Below, in pieces: positions 1 to 9,933 of a stretch of 48,288 bases of DNA. Each line of letters opens with the position of its first letter. Positions within the stretch are counted from its first letter, which is position 1. The position numbers and the translations under genes are program-made. Source of the DNA: an uncultured Oscillibacter sp. (lineage in GTDB: Bacteria > Bacillota > Clostridia > Oscillospirales > Oscillospiraceae); NCBI GenBank assembly GCA_910585245.1, contig CAJUCO010000012.1, positions 12,073-60,360 on the forward strand, written 5' to 3'. A model generated the notes under the pieces. It worked only from the letters and a program-made list of their open reading frames with translations. It had not been told where the DNA came from and did not search any database.

Positions 1-932
1 GTCAGGGGCTTGATGAGCCGGTCCCCAGACTCCAGTTTCCGGATGGGCTCCCGACCCACCCGGAGCACCTCGTCTTCCAGGAAGGGGTTTTGGTAGCGGG
101 CGAAGATCTTTTCCACATAGGCGTGGTGGACGTCGGGGTCAAACCCGAATTCCCGGATGAGGCCCTCTCCGCTTTCGGAGATGGCGGCGTGAACAATTTC
201 CCCAATGGCGGGGTCCGCGATGCTGTCCTTGATGGTTTGATAGCCCTTCAAATAGCCGAGGTAGGCACAGATGGCGTGGCCGCTGTTCAGGGTGAAGAGC
301 TTTCGCTCCAGATAGGCCATGAGGTTGTCCGCGAAGGTCAACCCGTCGATTTCCGGTTTTTCTCCCTTCCAGGCGGCGGACTCCACGTCCCACTCGCAGT
401 AGCGTTCCACGGCGGCGTCCAGAATGTTTTCAAAATTGGGCTTGGGGCAAATGCGGTCCACGGCGCAGTCGGCGAAGCCGACGTTTTCCTCCAGGAAGGC
501 GGTCTCTTCCTGACTCAGGTGCTTCACCACTTCGTTTTTCAGGCGGGTGGTGGTCCGGAGGCCGTTTTCACAGCAGACCACGTTCATGGGCTCCGTGTTT
601 CCGGCCTGGATGCGGGCCTGAATGCCCCCGGCGATGGATTTGGCGATGATGGGAAGCACGTTGGGACCCACGGCGGTGGTGATGAGGTCGCATTGGGCCA
701 CCTTTTGCGTAAACTCCGGGGAGGTGGAGAGCACGCCGTCCACATTGCCAATGGCGATTTCGCCGGGGTCCTTGTCCAGAATGTGGACCGTGTAGGCGTG
801 GTCCCGGTTCAGCGCCTGGATGATGGGTTCCACCACGTCGGCAAACGTGACGTGCCAGCCTGCCTGACTGAGCAGGGCTCCAATGAAGCCCCGGCCAATG
901 TTGCCCGCGCCGATTTGAATTGCCTGTTTCAT
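1..932 (-). CDS. mtlD: Mannitol-1-phosphate 5-dehydrogenase, 3' end cut off by window
   Basis: Oxidises mannitol 1-phosphate to fructose 6-phosphate with NAD+ in the cytoplasm, the step after mannitol PTS uptake. The frame is open from an ATG at 932 to the window edge, giving 310 of about 380 expected residues. The N-terminus carries the dinucleotide-binding motif GAGNIGRGFIG. Further family motifs are the LNSGHA stretch and, near the edge, GREPIRKL, typical of the mannitol dehydrogenase C-terminal domain. The start is supported by an AAGGAGG ribosome site 5 bases upstream. It follows pgi on the same strand but is separated from it by a terminator hairpin, so it probably has its own promoter. 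The PTS protein at 6145-8022 is the likely partner. Identification is firm; the missing C-terminus cannot be checked. Confidence 0.95.
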   Translation of the reverse strand, partial: MKQAIQIGAGNIGRGFIGALLSQAGWHVTFADVVEPIIQALNRDHAYTVHILDKDPGEIAIGNVDGVLSTSPEFTQKVAQCDLITTAVGPNVLPIIAKSIAGGIQARIQAGNTEPMNVVCCENGLRTTTRLKNEVVKHLSQEETAFLEENVGFADCAVDRICPKPNFENILDAAVERYCEWDVESAAWKGEKPEIDGLTFADNLMAYLERKLFTLNSGHAICAYLGYLKGYQTIKDSIADPAIGEIVHAAISESGEGLIREFGFDPDVHHAYVEKIFARYQNPFLEDEVLRVGREPIRKLESGDRLIKPL

Positions 933-993
933 AGAATCCTCCTTAAACAGTGATTTTTAATAGGGTAATCGATTTCGTGAGAACGATAGGAAA

Positions 994-1024
994 ACGCCGC
1001 CCCGCCCGGGGGACAGGGCGGCGT
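994..1024 (-). terminator. Terminator-like hairpin between pgi and mtlD
   Basis: Nine-base GC-rich inverted repeat (994-1002 with 1016-1024). Read on the minus strand it is followed by TTTTCC, a short U run, about 150 bases after the pgi stop. The 244 bases between the two genes hold nothing else I can name. Confidence 0.65.
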
Positions 1025-1176
1025 CTGGGGAGCGGGGAAAACCCCCATGGCGGTTTCACCGCTTGAGAGATGGCGTTCCCCTTGCGGGGAGAGGGGCGCT
1101 ATTTGCAAAGTGGATAGAGGGGGTTCCTCTCTCCAAAGTTCCCACCTTTCTACCGGCGGGCCTTTCTACGATTCGT

Positions 1177-2511
1177 TTATTTTCCCAGCTTTGCTTCCAG
1201 CTCCGCTTTTTGAGCCTCGTAGCCGGGTTTGCCCAGAAGGGCGAACATATTCTTTTTGTAGGCCTCCACACCGGGTTGGTCGAAGGGGTTCACCCCCAGA
1301 AGATAGCCGGACAGGCCGCAGGCGTATTCGAAGAAGTAAATCAACTCTCCCAAGGCCCCGGCGCTCTTGCCGCCGGTTTCCACGATGATGTTGGGGACGC
1401 CGCCCTCCGTGTGAGCCAGGAGGGTGCCCTCCATGGCTTTATCCCGGATATAGTCCATGGATTCTCCGGCCAGGAAGTTCAGCCCGTCGCCGTTGACCTC
1501 GTCCCGGGGGACCAGCAGCTGGGTCTCGGAAGCCCCCAGACGGACCACGGTCTCGAACATGATCCGGCGGCCCGCCTGAATATACTGGCCCATGGAGTGG
1601 AGATCGGCGGTGAATTCGACGCTGGCGGGGAAGAGGCCCTTGCCGTCCTTGCCCTCGCTCTCACCGTAGAGCTGTTTCCACCACTCCAGCATAAAGCGGA
1701 AGGCGGGGTCATAGCAGGCCAGCACCTCAATGGACCAGCCCTTCTGGTACAGCGCGTCCCGAAGGGCGGCGTAACACCAGGCGGGGTTTTCGAAGGAGGC
1801 GGTTTTGCAAACCTCCATCATCTTCGCCGCGCCGCCCATGAGCTCTTCAATGTCAATCCCGGCCACGGCGATGGGCAGCAGGCCCACGGCGGTGAGGACG
1901 GAGTACCGGCCGCCCACGCCGTCGGGCACCACGAAGCTCTCCCAGCCCTCCTCGTTGGCCAGGGACTTCAAAGCGCCCCGGGCCTTGTCGGTGGTGGCGT
2001 AGATGCGGCCCTTGGCGCCGTCCTTGCCGTATTTTTTCTCCAGGGCATCCCGGAAGAAGCGGAAGGCCACGGCGGGTTCGGTGGTGGTGCCGGATTTGGA
2101 GATGACGTTGACGGAAAAGTCCTGGTCTCCGATGAGATCAAAGACCTCCTGCATGGCGTCGGCGGAGAGGCCGTTTCCCACGAAATAGATGTTGGGAGTG
2201 GCTTTCTTTTTCTGGTTGTAGTTCGGGGAGCAGAGATATTCCACAACGCCCCGGGCCCCCAGATAGCTTCCGCCGATGCCGATGACCACCAGGGCCTTGG
2301 ACTCCCCCTGGATCTTTCCGGCGGCGGCCTGGATGCGGGCGAACTCGTCCTTGTCGTAGTCCACGGGGAGACGGACCCAGTCGGTGAACTCATGGCCAAG
2401 GCCGGTGCCCTTTTGGAGCTTCTCTTGAGCCTCGGCCAGGTGGGGGGCGGCGGCGTCCTGGTAATCGGCGGGGATAAAGTTTTCAATTTGGAAGGATTTG
2501 ACGTTCAGCAT
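1177..2511 (-). CDS. pgi: Glucose-6-phosphate isomerase
   Basis: Interconverts glucose 6-phosphate and fructose 6-phosphate. The protein is 444 residues, the short form usual in Firmicutes. Recognisable stretches are the SIS-type phosphate-sugar pocket GIGGSYLGARG, the VISKSGTTTEPA loop, GVGGRYSVLTAVG, and the C-terminal GVNPFDQPGVEAYK. The start at 2511 is chosen because the protein then begins MLNVKSFQ and an AAAGGAAG ribosome site lies about 10 bases upstream; a longer frame to 2607 would add unrelated residues and run into the promoter. It is divergent from glmS, so two enzymes competing for fructose 6-phosphate share one intergenic region. Confidence is high. Confidence 0.96.
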   Translation of the reverse strand: MLNVKSFQIENFIPADYQDAAAPHLAEAQEKLQKGTGLGHEFTDWVRLPVDYDKDEFARIQAAAGKIQGESKALVVIGIGGSYLGARGVVEYLCSPNYNQKKKATPNIYFVGNGLSADAMQEVFDLIGDQDFSVNVISKSGTTTEPAVAFRFFRDALEKKYGKDGAKGRIYATTDKARGALKSLANEEGWESFVVPDGVGGRYSVLTAVGLLPIAVAGIDIEELMGGAAKMMEVCKTASFENPAWCYAALRDALYQKGWSIEVLACYDPAFRFMLEWWKQLYGESEGKDGKGLFPASVEFTADLHSMGQYIQAGRRIMFETVVRLGASETQLLVPRDEVNGDGLNFLAGESMDYIRDKAMEGTLLAHTEGGVPNIIVETGGKSAGALGELIYFFEYACGLSGYLLGVNPFDQPGVEAYKKNMFALLGKPGYEAQKAELEAKLGK

Positions 2512-2578
2512 GATGCAGCTTCCTTTCCGTAAGGTTTCGTAATTTTTGCAGCTTCCCGCTAAAAGCGATGCCAAACCC

Positions 2579-2607
2579 AGTATAACAGTTTGGCAAGTCG
2601 ACGGCAA
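2579..2607 (-). promoter_or_regulatory. Promoter of pgi
   Basis: On the minus strand TTGCCG (2602-2607) and TATACT (2579-2584) are separated by 17 bases, and a TG precedes the -10 box (extended -10). It lies about 70 bases upstream of the pgi start. Confidence 0.6.
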
Positions 2608-2689
2608 GACGCAGAGGGGGAAAAGTTGGCAAAATTTTCAGGAACGGCCTGGCGAAGTTGTTCAAAAAGCCGCTCTTTTCGATGGCAGG

Positions 2690-2718
2690 TTGACAATTGG
2701 AATCCGCTTTCGTATAAT
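2690..2718 (+). promoter_or_regulatory. Promoter of glmS
   Basis: Perfect consensus TTGACA (2690-2695) and TATAAT (2713-2718) with a 17-base spacer. Transcription would begin near 2725 and run into the ribozyme. Confidence 0.85.
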
Positions 2719-2774
2719 GCAGGGAGGCCGAAAGGCCCCGCAAATCGCAGAGGGGAAAGGAGACCATGGGGAAA

Positions 2775-2925
2775 ACCCATCAAAGCGCCATGCGCCGGCT
2801 TCGGCCGGATAACGAGGTGAGGGGAGTATCGAACGGTTCGGCGGATGCCCCTCCGTGCCCTGGGCGAGCGCGTGACACGGCTTACAAATACACGGGCAAC
2901 CGTGGAACAGAAGGGCCGTGATTGC
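2775..2925 (+). ncRNA. glmS ribozyme (glucosamine-6-phosphate-activated self-cleaving leader)
   Basis: The leader contains the conserved glmS ribozyme core. AGCGCC at 2784-2789 is the cleavage site, with cutting expected between A2784 and G2785. Then come an AACGAGG stretch and GGGGAGTATCGAA ... TTCGGCGGATGCCCC, the hallmark pairing and ligand pocket. The 3' part (about 2850-2925) holds the accessory P3/P4 helices. The position directly upstream of glmS fits the known role: glucosamine 6-phosphate binds, the RNA cleaves itself and glmS mRNA is destabilised. The 3' boundary is approximate. Confidence 0.93.
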
Positions 2926-2933
2926 CTTGGGAA

Positions 2934-2955
2934 GACAAATGACTGCGCATTTGTC
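2934..2955 (+). promoter_or_regulatory. Hairpin between glmS ribozyme and glmS ribosome site
   Basis: Perfect 8-base inverted repeat (2934-2941 with 2948-2955, 6-base loop) followed by a T-rich stretch and then AGGAGG at 2975-2980. It could be a weak attenuator or a 5' stabiliser of the cleaved mRNA; the sequence alone does not decide. Confidence 0.4.
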
Positions 2956-2990
2956 CTCTTAATGTTTTAAATTAGGAGGAACCTTATTCC

Positions 2991-4829
<1,839 letters not shown>

Positions 4830-4838
4830 GGGATACGG

Positions 4839-4876
4839 CAGCAGCCGGACCTCACAGCCGTGAGGTCCGGCTGCTG
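4839..4876. terminator. Bidirectional hairpin between convergent glmS and the dehydrogenase
   Basis: Perfect 16-base inverted repeat (4839-4854 with 4861-4876, 6-base loop) lying between the glmS stop and, directly adjacent, the stop of the convergent dehydrogenase. U runs are weak on both sides, but position and stability fit a shared terminator. Confidence 0.65.
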
Positions 4877-6139
4877 TCAGATTACATGGAAATGCCGGAA
4901 CAAAATGTTTTCCGCCTCAGAGTTCCAGAGTCCTCCGTGGGCGTCGCAGCAGTCTGCCAGACGGGCGAAGAGCGGGTCGGATTTCCCCTTCTCCCGGAAG
5001 TCTTCTATGGCGGTGAGGGGCATATCGAATTGGGTATAGGTCAGCTTTTTCCCGCCGGGGAGATGGGGGAGGTTTTGCGTGGTGTCCACGATGGAGTTCA
5101 GCCCGCCCACGTGGGTGACCATGACGGCGGGACGGATTTTTCCCTCGGCGGCCAGACGGATGGACTCCTTGAGATCCTCGGTGGTTCCTCCGGTGGTGCC
5201 AATGATATGGGTGGAGGAATAGTGGCAGTTGTACAGGTTGATGCTGGCGGAAAAGGTCTTGTCCGTGGGGCCGGAGAAGAAGTTCATACACCCGTCATAG
5301 CCCAGCAGCCGGTCCCCCATCTCTGCCAGAGAGCGGATGGAGTTGTAGACGAAAATATCGTCGTAGCCCCTGCCGCCGGTGAGGGCCATCAGTTCCGCGT
5401 ACTCGTCGGCGCATTCTCCGGAGTTCACGTACACCAGCCGGATGCCGTGAGACGCGGCCAGGGATTCGGGAATCAGCCGGCGGGCCCGGGCGATGCGCTC
5501 GCTGGAAAGGTCCGTCACCACGATCATGGAGGGCTTTTTCTCCAGAGTTAAGGGGTACTCAATGGCCCCCAGGCCCATGGGGCCGCAGCCCCCCATGAGA
5601 AGGACGCTGCCCCCTTCTTTCACGCCCATAATGTGGGCGTGCGTGTGGAGGCTGGTGTGGTAGTTGCCGTGATAGCCCCCCACCACGCAGCTCATGGGCT
5701 CTCCCAGGCTGGCCTCGAAATAGCTCTCGCCGTCGTAGTGGAGGAGGTAGCCCAACTCCATCACCTCCGGCGGGACGACGCAATATGTGCACGCCCCGCC
5801 GAAGTAGGGATAGGAGTATCCGGGGGAGGCAAGGCTTCCCTTGTAGTTCAGGGCGGGTTGCTGGGCGAATTTCTCACCGGGAGTAAACTCGCCCAGCCAC
5901 TTTTTTCCCACCTTCACAATGTCTCCGGCGAACTCGTGGCCGATGATGACAGGGTGGACATCCACATCCGGGGGACAGCGCTTGTGGGCTTTGCCCTGAA
6001 CCAGCAGTTTGTAAGTGGACATACAGATGCTGTCGCTCATGACCCGGACCAGGATTTCGTCGTCCCGAATGTCGGGAAGGTCGAACTCCTCCAGGCGGAT
6101 GTCGTAAGCGCCGTAGAGACGCACGCCCTTTGACCGCAT
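4877..6139 (-). CDS. Zn-type alcohol dehydrogenase family protein, L-sorbose-1-phosphate reductase-like
   Basis: A 420-residue medium-chain dehydrogenase. Visible features are the GHEFAGDIVKVG zinc-domain motif, a candidate first zinc ligand in SICMSTYK, the GEPMSCVVGGYH stretch, and a Rossmann motif VLLMGGCGPMGLGA. The four-cysteine structural zinc lobe of classical alcohol dehydrogenases is absent. Length and motif pattern match the SorE-type sorbose-1-phosphate reductases as I know them, which make glucitol 6-phosphate; the substrate here is inference. The start at 6139 lies 5 bases after the PTS gene stop, with the ribosome site GGAG inside the end of that gene, so it is the last gene of the DeoR-kinase-PTS operon. 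It could instead act on another sugar phosphate or polyol. Confidence 0.75.
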   Translation of the reverse strand: MRSKGVRLYGAYDIRLEEFDLPDIRDDEILVRVMSDSICMSTYKLLVQGKAHKRCPPDVDVHPVIIGHEFAGDIVKVGKKWLGEFTPGEKFAQQPALNYKGSLASPGYSYPYFGGACTYCVVPPEVMELGYLLHYDGESYFEASLGEPMSCVVGGYHGNYHTSLHTHAHIMGVKEGGSVLLMGGCGPMGLGAIEYPLTLEKKPSMIVVTDLSSERIARARRLIPESLAASHGIRLVYVNSGECADEYAELMALTGGRGYDDIFVYNSIRSLAEMGDRLLGYDGCMNFFSGPTDKTFSASINLYNCHYSSTHIIGTTGGTTEDLKESIRLAAEGKIRPAVMVTHVGGLNSIVDTTQNLPHLPGGKKLTYTQFDMPLTAIEDFREKGKSDPLFARLADCCDAHGGLWNSEAENILFRHFHVI

Positions 6140-6144
6140 GGAAA

Positions 6145-8022
6145 TTACTCCAGGCCGTTGAGCAGCTTGTAGAGCTGATCCACGCTGGCGTTGTCCACCA
6201 GGGCGTCGGTGTCTTCCTCGGTCTCGGCCACCTCGACGATTTTGCCCAGGATGCCCAGGTGGTCCTCGCCGGTGGAGGCGATGCCCACCACCAATCGGAC
6301 GGTCTCGTCGCCCCACTCGATGCCCTGGGGATAGGTCATGACGATGAGGCCGGTTTTCTTGATGGCCTTCCGGGATTCTTCGGTACCGTGGGGAATGGCC
6401 ACATGGCTGCCGATGGCCACGGAGAAGCTGGCTTCCCGGTCCAGCATACCCTGGATGTAGGCCTCTTCCACATAGCCGCTTTCCACCATCAATTTGCCCA
6501 CGGCCTTGATGGCCTCCTCAGGGCTGACGGGTTTGCAGTTCAGGACAATGTTCTTCTTTTCCAAAAGGATGGGCTGGTCCGCCGCGGGTTTTTCCTCCAC
6601 AGGGGCGGCGGCGGGAGCGGGAGAGCCGCCCTTCCGGGCCTCCAGCAACTCTTTTACCAGCACGTCGTACTCCGGCGCGCCCATGAAGTTCTTGATGGGG
6701 ATGATCCGGGCCTGAGGGGCGCGCTGGGCCGCCCGGCCGGACAACTCGTGATGGGTGACGACAATCTGGCAGTCACCGGGAATTTCGCCCACGGGGAAGT
6801 GAATGACCTCAATGTCCGTGATACCCGCGTCTTTGAGTTTGTTGCGGACCATGGTGGCCCCCATGGCGGAGGAGCCCATACCCGCGTCGCAGGCAAAGAC
6901 GATCTTCTTCACGTCCCTGGCGGAGACGGAAGCGCCGGAGGCGGCGGGAGCGGACTGCCCCTTGGAAGCGGCCTTGGAGGCGGCCACCTGAGCCTGGGCC
7001 TCTTCCAGGCTGGCGTCCTTGCCGAAGAATTTCAGCAAGAAGGCGGAGATCAGGAAGCTGACCGCAGCGGCCACGGCGATGCCCGCAATGTTGGCGAAGT
7101 ACCCGCCCTTGGGGGTCATGAGCATCTCCGCGATGATGCTGCCGGGGGAGGCCGCCGCCGCCAGACCGCCGCCCAGGGCGGAGAGGGTGAAGATGCCCAC
7201 AATGTTGCCGATCATGGGCCCCAGAATGACGATGGGATTCATGAGGACATACGGGAAGTAGATCTCGTGGATGCCGCCCACGAACTGGATGACGGCGGCG
7301 GCTCCGGCGGAGGAGCGGGTCTCGCCCTTGCCCGCCACGCAATACGCCAGCAGGAGGCCCAGGCCGGGGCCGGGGTTGGACTCGATCATGAAGAGGATGG
7401 ATTTGCCTAGCTCCGCGGCCTGCTCGGTTCCGATGGGAGTGAAGACGCCGTGGTTGATGGCGTTGTTTAAAAACAGCACCTTGGCTGGCTCCACCAGGAC
7501 GGCGGTGAGGGGCAGCAGGCCGTGGTTCACCAGGAAGCTGACGCCCTGCTCCAGGATGCCGGTGAGGAACACACAGGCCGGACCGATGGCGTAGATGGAC
7601 AAAATGGCCAGTATCGCGCCAATGATGCCCACGGAGAAGTTGTTGATCACCATTTCAAAGCCGGCGGGGACATGGCCCTCCATGACCTTGTCAAACTTTT
7701 TGATGCACCAGCCGCCCAGGGGGCCGCAGATCATGGCTCCGATAAACATGGTGGATTCCGTGGCGGCGATGGCGCCCAGGGTGGCCAAGGCGCCGGTGAC
7801 CGCACCCTTTTGTCCGCCCACGGCCTTGCCGCCGGTGTAGCCGATTAAAATGGGGAGCAGGAAGCGGAGCATGGGTCCCACCATGCCGTTGATAGTCTCG
7901 TTGGGGAACCAGCCGTCCGGGATAAAGAAGGCGGCGATAAAGCCCCAGGCGATGAAGGCTCCAATGTTGGGCATGACCATGCCGCTGAGGAACCGTCCAA
8001 ATTTCTGGACTCTTTCTTTCAT
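6145..8022 (-). CDS. mtlA: PTS mannitol-type transporter, fused IICBA
   Basis: Takes up and phosphorylates a hexitol, most likely mannitol, at the inner membrane. The 625-residue protein has all three domains. Residues 1-340 form the membrane IIC domain with the GGIHEIYFP motif near 250. IIB follows after an Ala/Ser-rich linker, with CDAGMGSSAMGA and phosphorylatable Cys378. IIA follows a Pro/Ala linker, with HVAIPHGT and active His545. No domain is missing. Gene order downstream of a DeoR regulator and a FruK-type kinase and upstream of a SorE-like reductase is unusual for mannitol, so the true substrate could be another hexitol or ketohexose. mtlD on the same strand at 1-932 supports mannitol. 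Confidence 0.88.
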   Translation of the reverse strand: MKERVQKFGRFLSGMVMPNIGAFIAWGFIAAFFIPDGWFPNETINGMVGPMLRFLLPILIGYTGGKAVGGQKGAVTGALATLGAIAATESTMFIGAMICGPLGGWCIKKFDKVMEGHVPAGFEMVINNFSVGIIGAILAILSIYAIGPACVFLTGILEQGVSFLVNHGLLPLTAVLVEPAKVLFLNNAINHGVFTPIGTEQAAELGKSILFMIESNPGPGLGLLLAYCVAGKGETRSSAGAAAVIQFVGGIHEIYFPYVLMNPIVILGPMIGNIVGIFTLSALGGGLAAAASPGSIIAEMLMTPKGGYFANIAGIAVAAAVSFLISAFLLKFFGKDASLEEAQAQVAASKAASKGQSAPAASGASVSARDVKKIVFACDAGMGSSAMGATMVRNKLKDAGITDIEVIHFPVGEIPGDCQIVVTHHELSGRAAQRAPQARIIPIKNFMGAPEYDVLVKELLEARKGGSPAPAAAPVEEKPAADQPILLEKKNIVLNCKPVSPEEAIKAVGKLMVESGYVEEAYIQGMLDREASFSVAIGSHVAIPHGTEESRKAIKKTGLIVMTYPQGIEWGDETVRLVVGIASTGEDHLGILGKIVEVAETEEDTDALVDNASVDQLYKLLNGLE

Positions 8023-8052
8023 GGATAAACGTCCTTTCTCTTGATGATGTGA

Positions 8053-8072
8053 GGAAGCGGCACACCGCTTCC
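8053..8072 (-). other. Intercistronic hairpin between kinase and PTS genes
   Basis: Perfect 8-base inverted repeat with a 4-base loop in the 81-base gap between the kinase stop and the PTS start. No U run follows, so it is more likely an mRNA processing or stability element than a terminator. Confidence 0.4.
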
Positions 8073-8103
8073 CGGCTAAGGAAAAACAGTTGAAATGCGG
8101 AGG

Positions 8104-9015
8104 TCAGAAAGCCGCCAAAAGAGTCCGGATTTCCACTCCCGAGGCAAGACTTTCCGAAAAGGCCGTGGCGGACCCGGCGGCGGTTCCCATGCGGTGAGCG
8201 GCGGCGTAGTCCTGTGTCTCCAGCCACCCGGCCAGAAACCCGGCCACCATGGAGTCCCCCGCGCCGACGGAGTGGCGAACCTGTCCCGGGGGTACCCCCA
8301 GACGGTGAAAGACTCCGGTCTCGTCCAGAAGAAGCGACCCGTCCCCGGCCATAGAGACCAGGACATTTCGGGCGCCTTGCTTTTGGAGGCTTGTAGCGCA
8401 GGAGGAAATTTCCTCCTCTGTGAGAGAACCCCGGCCAAAAAGCTCCCCCAGCTCGGCGCTGTTGGGCTTGATGAGGAAGGGGCGGTAGGGGAGAACGCCC
8501 TTTAGCACGTCTTTGGCGGCGTCCACCACCGTTAAAACGCCCCGGCCCTCCACGCGAGATAGAATGGTTTGATACGCGTCCCCGGGCAATCCCGCCGGCA
8601 AAGACCCGGCCAGGACCAGCACGTCTCCCTCTTTCAGCCGGTCCAGCTTTTGGAGCAGGGCTTCCATGGACGGAGCGGGGATGGCGGGGCCCTGGCTGTT
8701 GATCTCCGTTTCGCCCCCGCCGCCGCCGGAACGAATTTTGACGTTGACGCGGGTCAGGCCCTCCTCCAGGTGGATAAAGTCCGTCCGGATGCCGCCGTCC
8801 CGCAGGCCGTCTTCCAGGGCCTTGCCGGTGAATCCGGCCACGAAGCCCAGGGCCACGGTCTCCACACCCAGGTGCTGTAAAACCGTGGAGACGTTGACGC
8901 CCTTGCCGCCAAAGTGCATATGCTCCCGGCTGGCGCGGTTGAGGCAGCCGGTGTGAAAGCCGTCCACCAGGACCTCATAGTCCAGGGCCGGGTTTAGTGT
9001 CACCGTGTAGACCAC
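8104..9015 (-). CDS. fruK: 1-phosphofructokinase family (PfkB) sugar-phosphate kinase
   Basis: Likely phosphorylates fructose 1-phosphate, or tagatose 6-phosphate, to the bisphosphate. The 303-residue protein starts VYTVTLNPALDY, has FGGKGVNVS near residue 38, and the PfkB signature VGAGDSMVAGF with the catalytic Asp near the C-terminus. A GTG at 9021 is also in frame and overlaps the regulator stop. I chose the GTG at 9015 because the AAGGAGG site is then 7 bases away rather than 1, and the protein then matches the family's usual beginning. It is translationally coupled to the upstream DeoR gene. The exact sugar cannot be settled from sequence. Confidence 0.82.
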   Translation of the reverse strand: MVYTVTLNPALDYEVLVDGFHTGCLNRASREHMHFGGKGVNVSTVLQHLGVETVALGFVAGFTGKALEDGLRDGGIRTDFIHLEEGLTRVNVKIRSGGGGGETEINSQGPAIPAPSMEALLQKLDRLKEGDVLVLAGSLPAGLPGDAYQTILSRVEGRGVLTVVDAAKDVLKGVLPYRPFLIKPNSAELGELFGRGSLTEEEISSCATSLQKQGARNVLVSMAGDGSLLLDETGVFHRLGVPPGQVRHSVGAGDSMVAGFLAGWLETQDYAAAHRMGTAAGSATAFSESLASGVEIRTLLAAF

Positions 9016-9017
9016 CC

Positions 9018-9761
9018 TCACACCTCCTTGATGTCCGTATAGTCCCGGTACCGCCGGTCCGGCAGACGGTCCGTGATGATGTGGGCGGTCTCAATGGGGA
9101 ACATGACCGCCGCCGTCACCTGGCCGAATTTGCTGGAGTCCGCCAACACGTAGACCTCCTGGGCCCGGTCTGCCGCCAGAGCCTTCACCGCCGCCTCCTC
9201 CGGGTCCGGCGTGGTGAAACCCTGGGCAATGGTGACGCCGTTGGCCCCCAGGAAGGCCTTGGTGAAATTGTACCGCCTAAGGGCGGCCAGGGTTTCCGCG
9301 CCGATCAGGGCCATGGTGCCCGCCTTGAGCATTCCCCCCAGCACATGGGTCCGGAGGTTCCGCTCCATGAGACGGCAGGCGCACTCAATGCTGTTGGTGA
9401 GAAACAGAGCCCTGGAGGAACGCAGGTGGTCCGCCATGAGGAGAACCGTGGTGCCCGCGTCCAGAAAGACCACATCGTCGTCCCCGATGAGTCCGGCGGC
9501 ATACCGGGCGGCCCGGTCCTTCTCCTCGGTAAAGAGCCCACGCTTGGTCTCCATGTCCAGCTCCTCGCCGTGGAACTCCCCGTCCATCAGCATGGCGCCC
9601 CCGTGGACCTTGCTCAGTTTTCCTTGCTTGGCCAGCGCGTTCAGATCCCGCCGGATGGTGGCCTCGGAGGCGCCCGTCACCTGACAGAGATCTGTCACCG
9701 TGGCGGCCCGCCGCTGGGTCAGTTCCTTGAGGATGCGTTCCGCGCGTTGCTCAGCCAGCAT
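9018..9761 (-). CDS. DeoR family transcriptional regulator of the sugar PTS operon
   Basis: A 247-residue repressor. The N-terminal helix-turn-helix spans about residues 20-45 (VTDLCQVTGASEATIRRDL), and KVHGGAML follows it, the DeoR family hallmark. The C-terminal part is a sugar-phosphate sensor fold with VFLDAGTT and LTNSIECA. It is the first gene of the operon with the kinase, PTS and dehydrogenase, and its stop overlaps the alternative kinase start. Proteins of this family bind near their own promoter and release on a phosphorylated sugar, which fits the inverted repeat upstream at 9791-9843. The inducer is unknown. Confidence 0.88.
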   Translation of the reverse strand: MLAEQRAERILKELTQRRAATVTDLCQVTGASEATIRRDLNALAKQGKLSKVHGGAMLMDGEFHGEELDMETKRGLFTEEKDRAARYAAGLIGDDDVVFLDAGTTVLLMADHLRSSRALFLTNSIECACRLMERNLRTHVLGGMLKAGTMALIGAETLAALRRYNFTKAFLGANGVTIAQGFTTPDPEEAAVKALAADRAQEVYVLADSSKFGQVTAAVMFPIETAHIITDRLPDRRYRDYTDIKEV

Positions 9762-9790
9762 AGTTCACCCCCTCCTTGTGACTGAAAATG

Positions 9791-9843
9791 GTTGACTTTG
9801 GGTATCTGTGCTTATGATAACGCCAATACCAATCAAAGTCAAC
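9791..9843 (-). promoter_or_regulatory. Promoter and candidate operator of the DeoR operon
   Basis: On the minus strand TTGACT (9837-9842) and TATCAT (9814-9819) are spaced by 17 bases. A perfect 10-base inverted repeat, GTTGACTTTG at 9791-9800 and its complement at 9834-9843, brackets the promoter: one arm covers the -35 box, the other lies just downstream of the start point. AT-rich direct repeats of ATCAA type continue to about 9865. This is a plausible site for autoregulation by the DeoR protein (inference). Confidence 0.6.
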
Positions 9844-9933
9844 GCTTATCAATCAATTTCAATCATAAAAAATCGGGTTAAAATTTGTGCACTCCGTCAA
9901 AGGACATACCTTTTGCAAAAGAAGACGCGCGTG

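Noticed and set aside
1063..2532. Long open frame (489 codons) on the plus strand opposite pgi
   Set aside because: It is a mirror of pgi in GC-rich DNA: its composition (Gly/Val/His rich) and lack of motifs are typical of antisense frames, while the minus strand encodes a complete isomerase.
8104..9021. Start of the FruK-type kinase at GTG 9021
   Set aside because: The ribosome site would be only about 1 base away; GTG 9015 has proper spacing and matches the family N-terminus.
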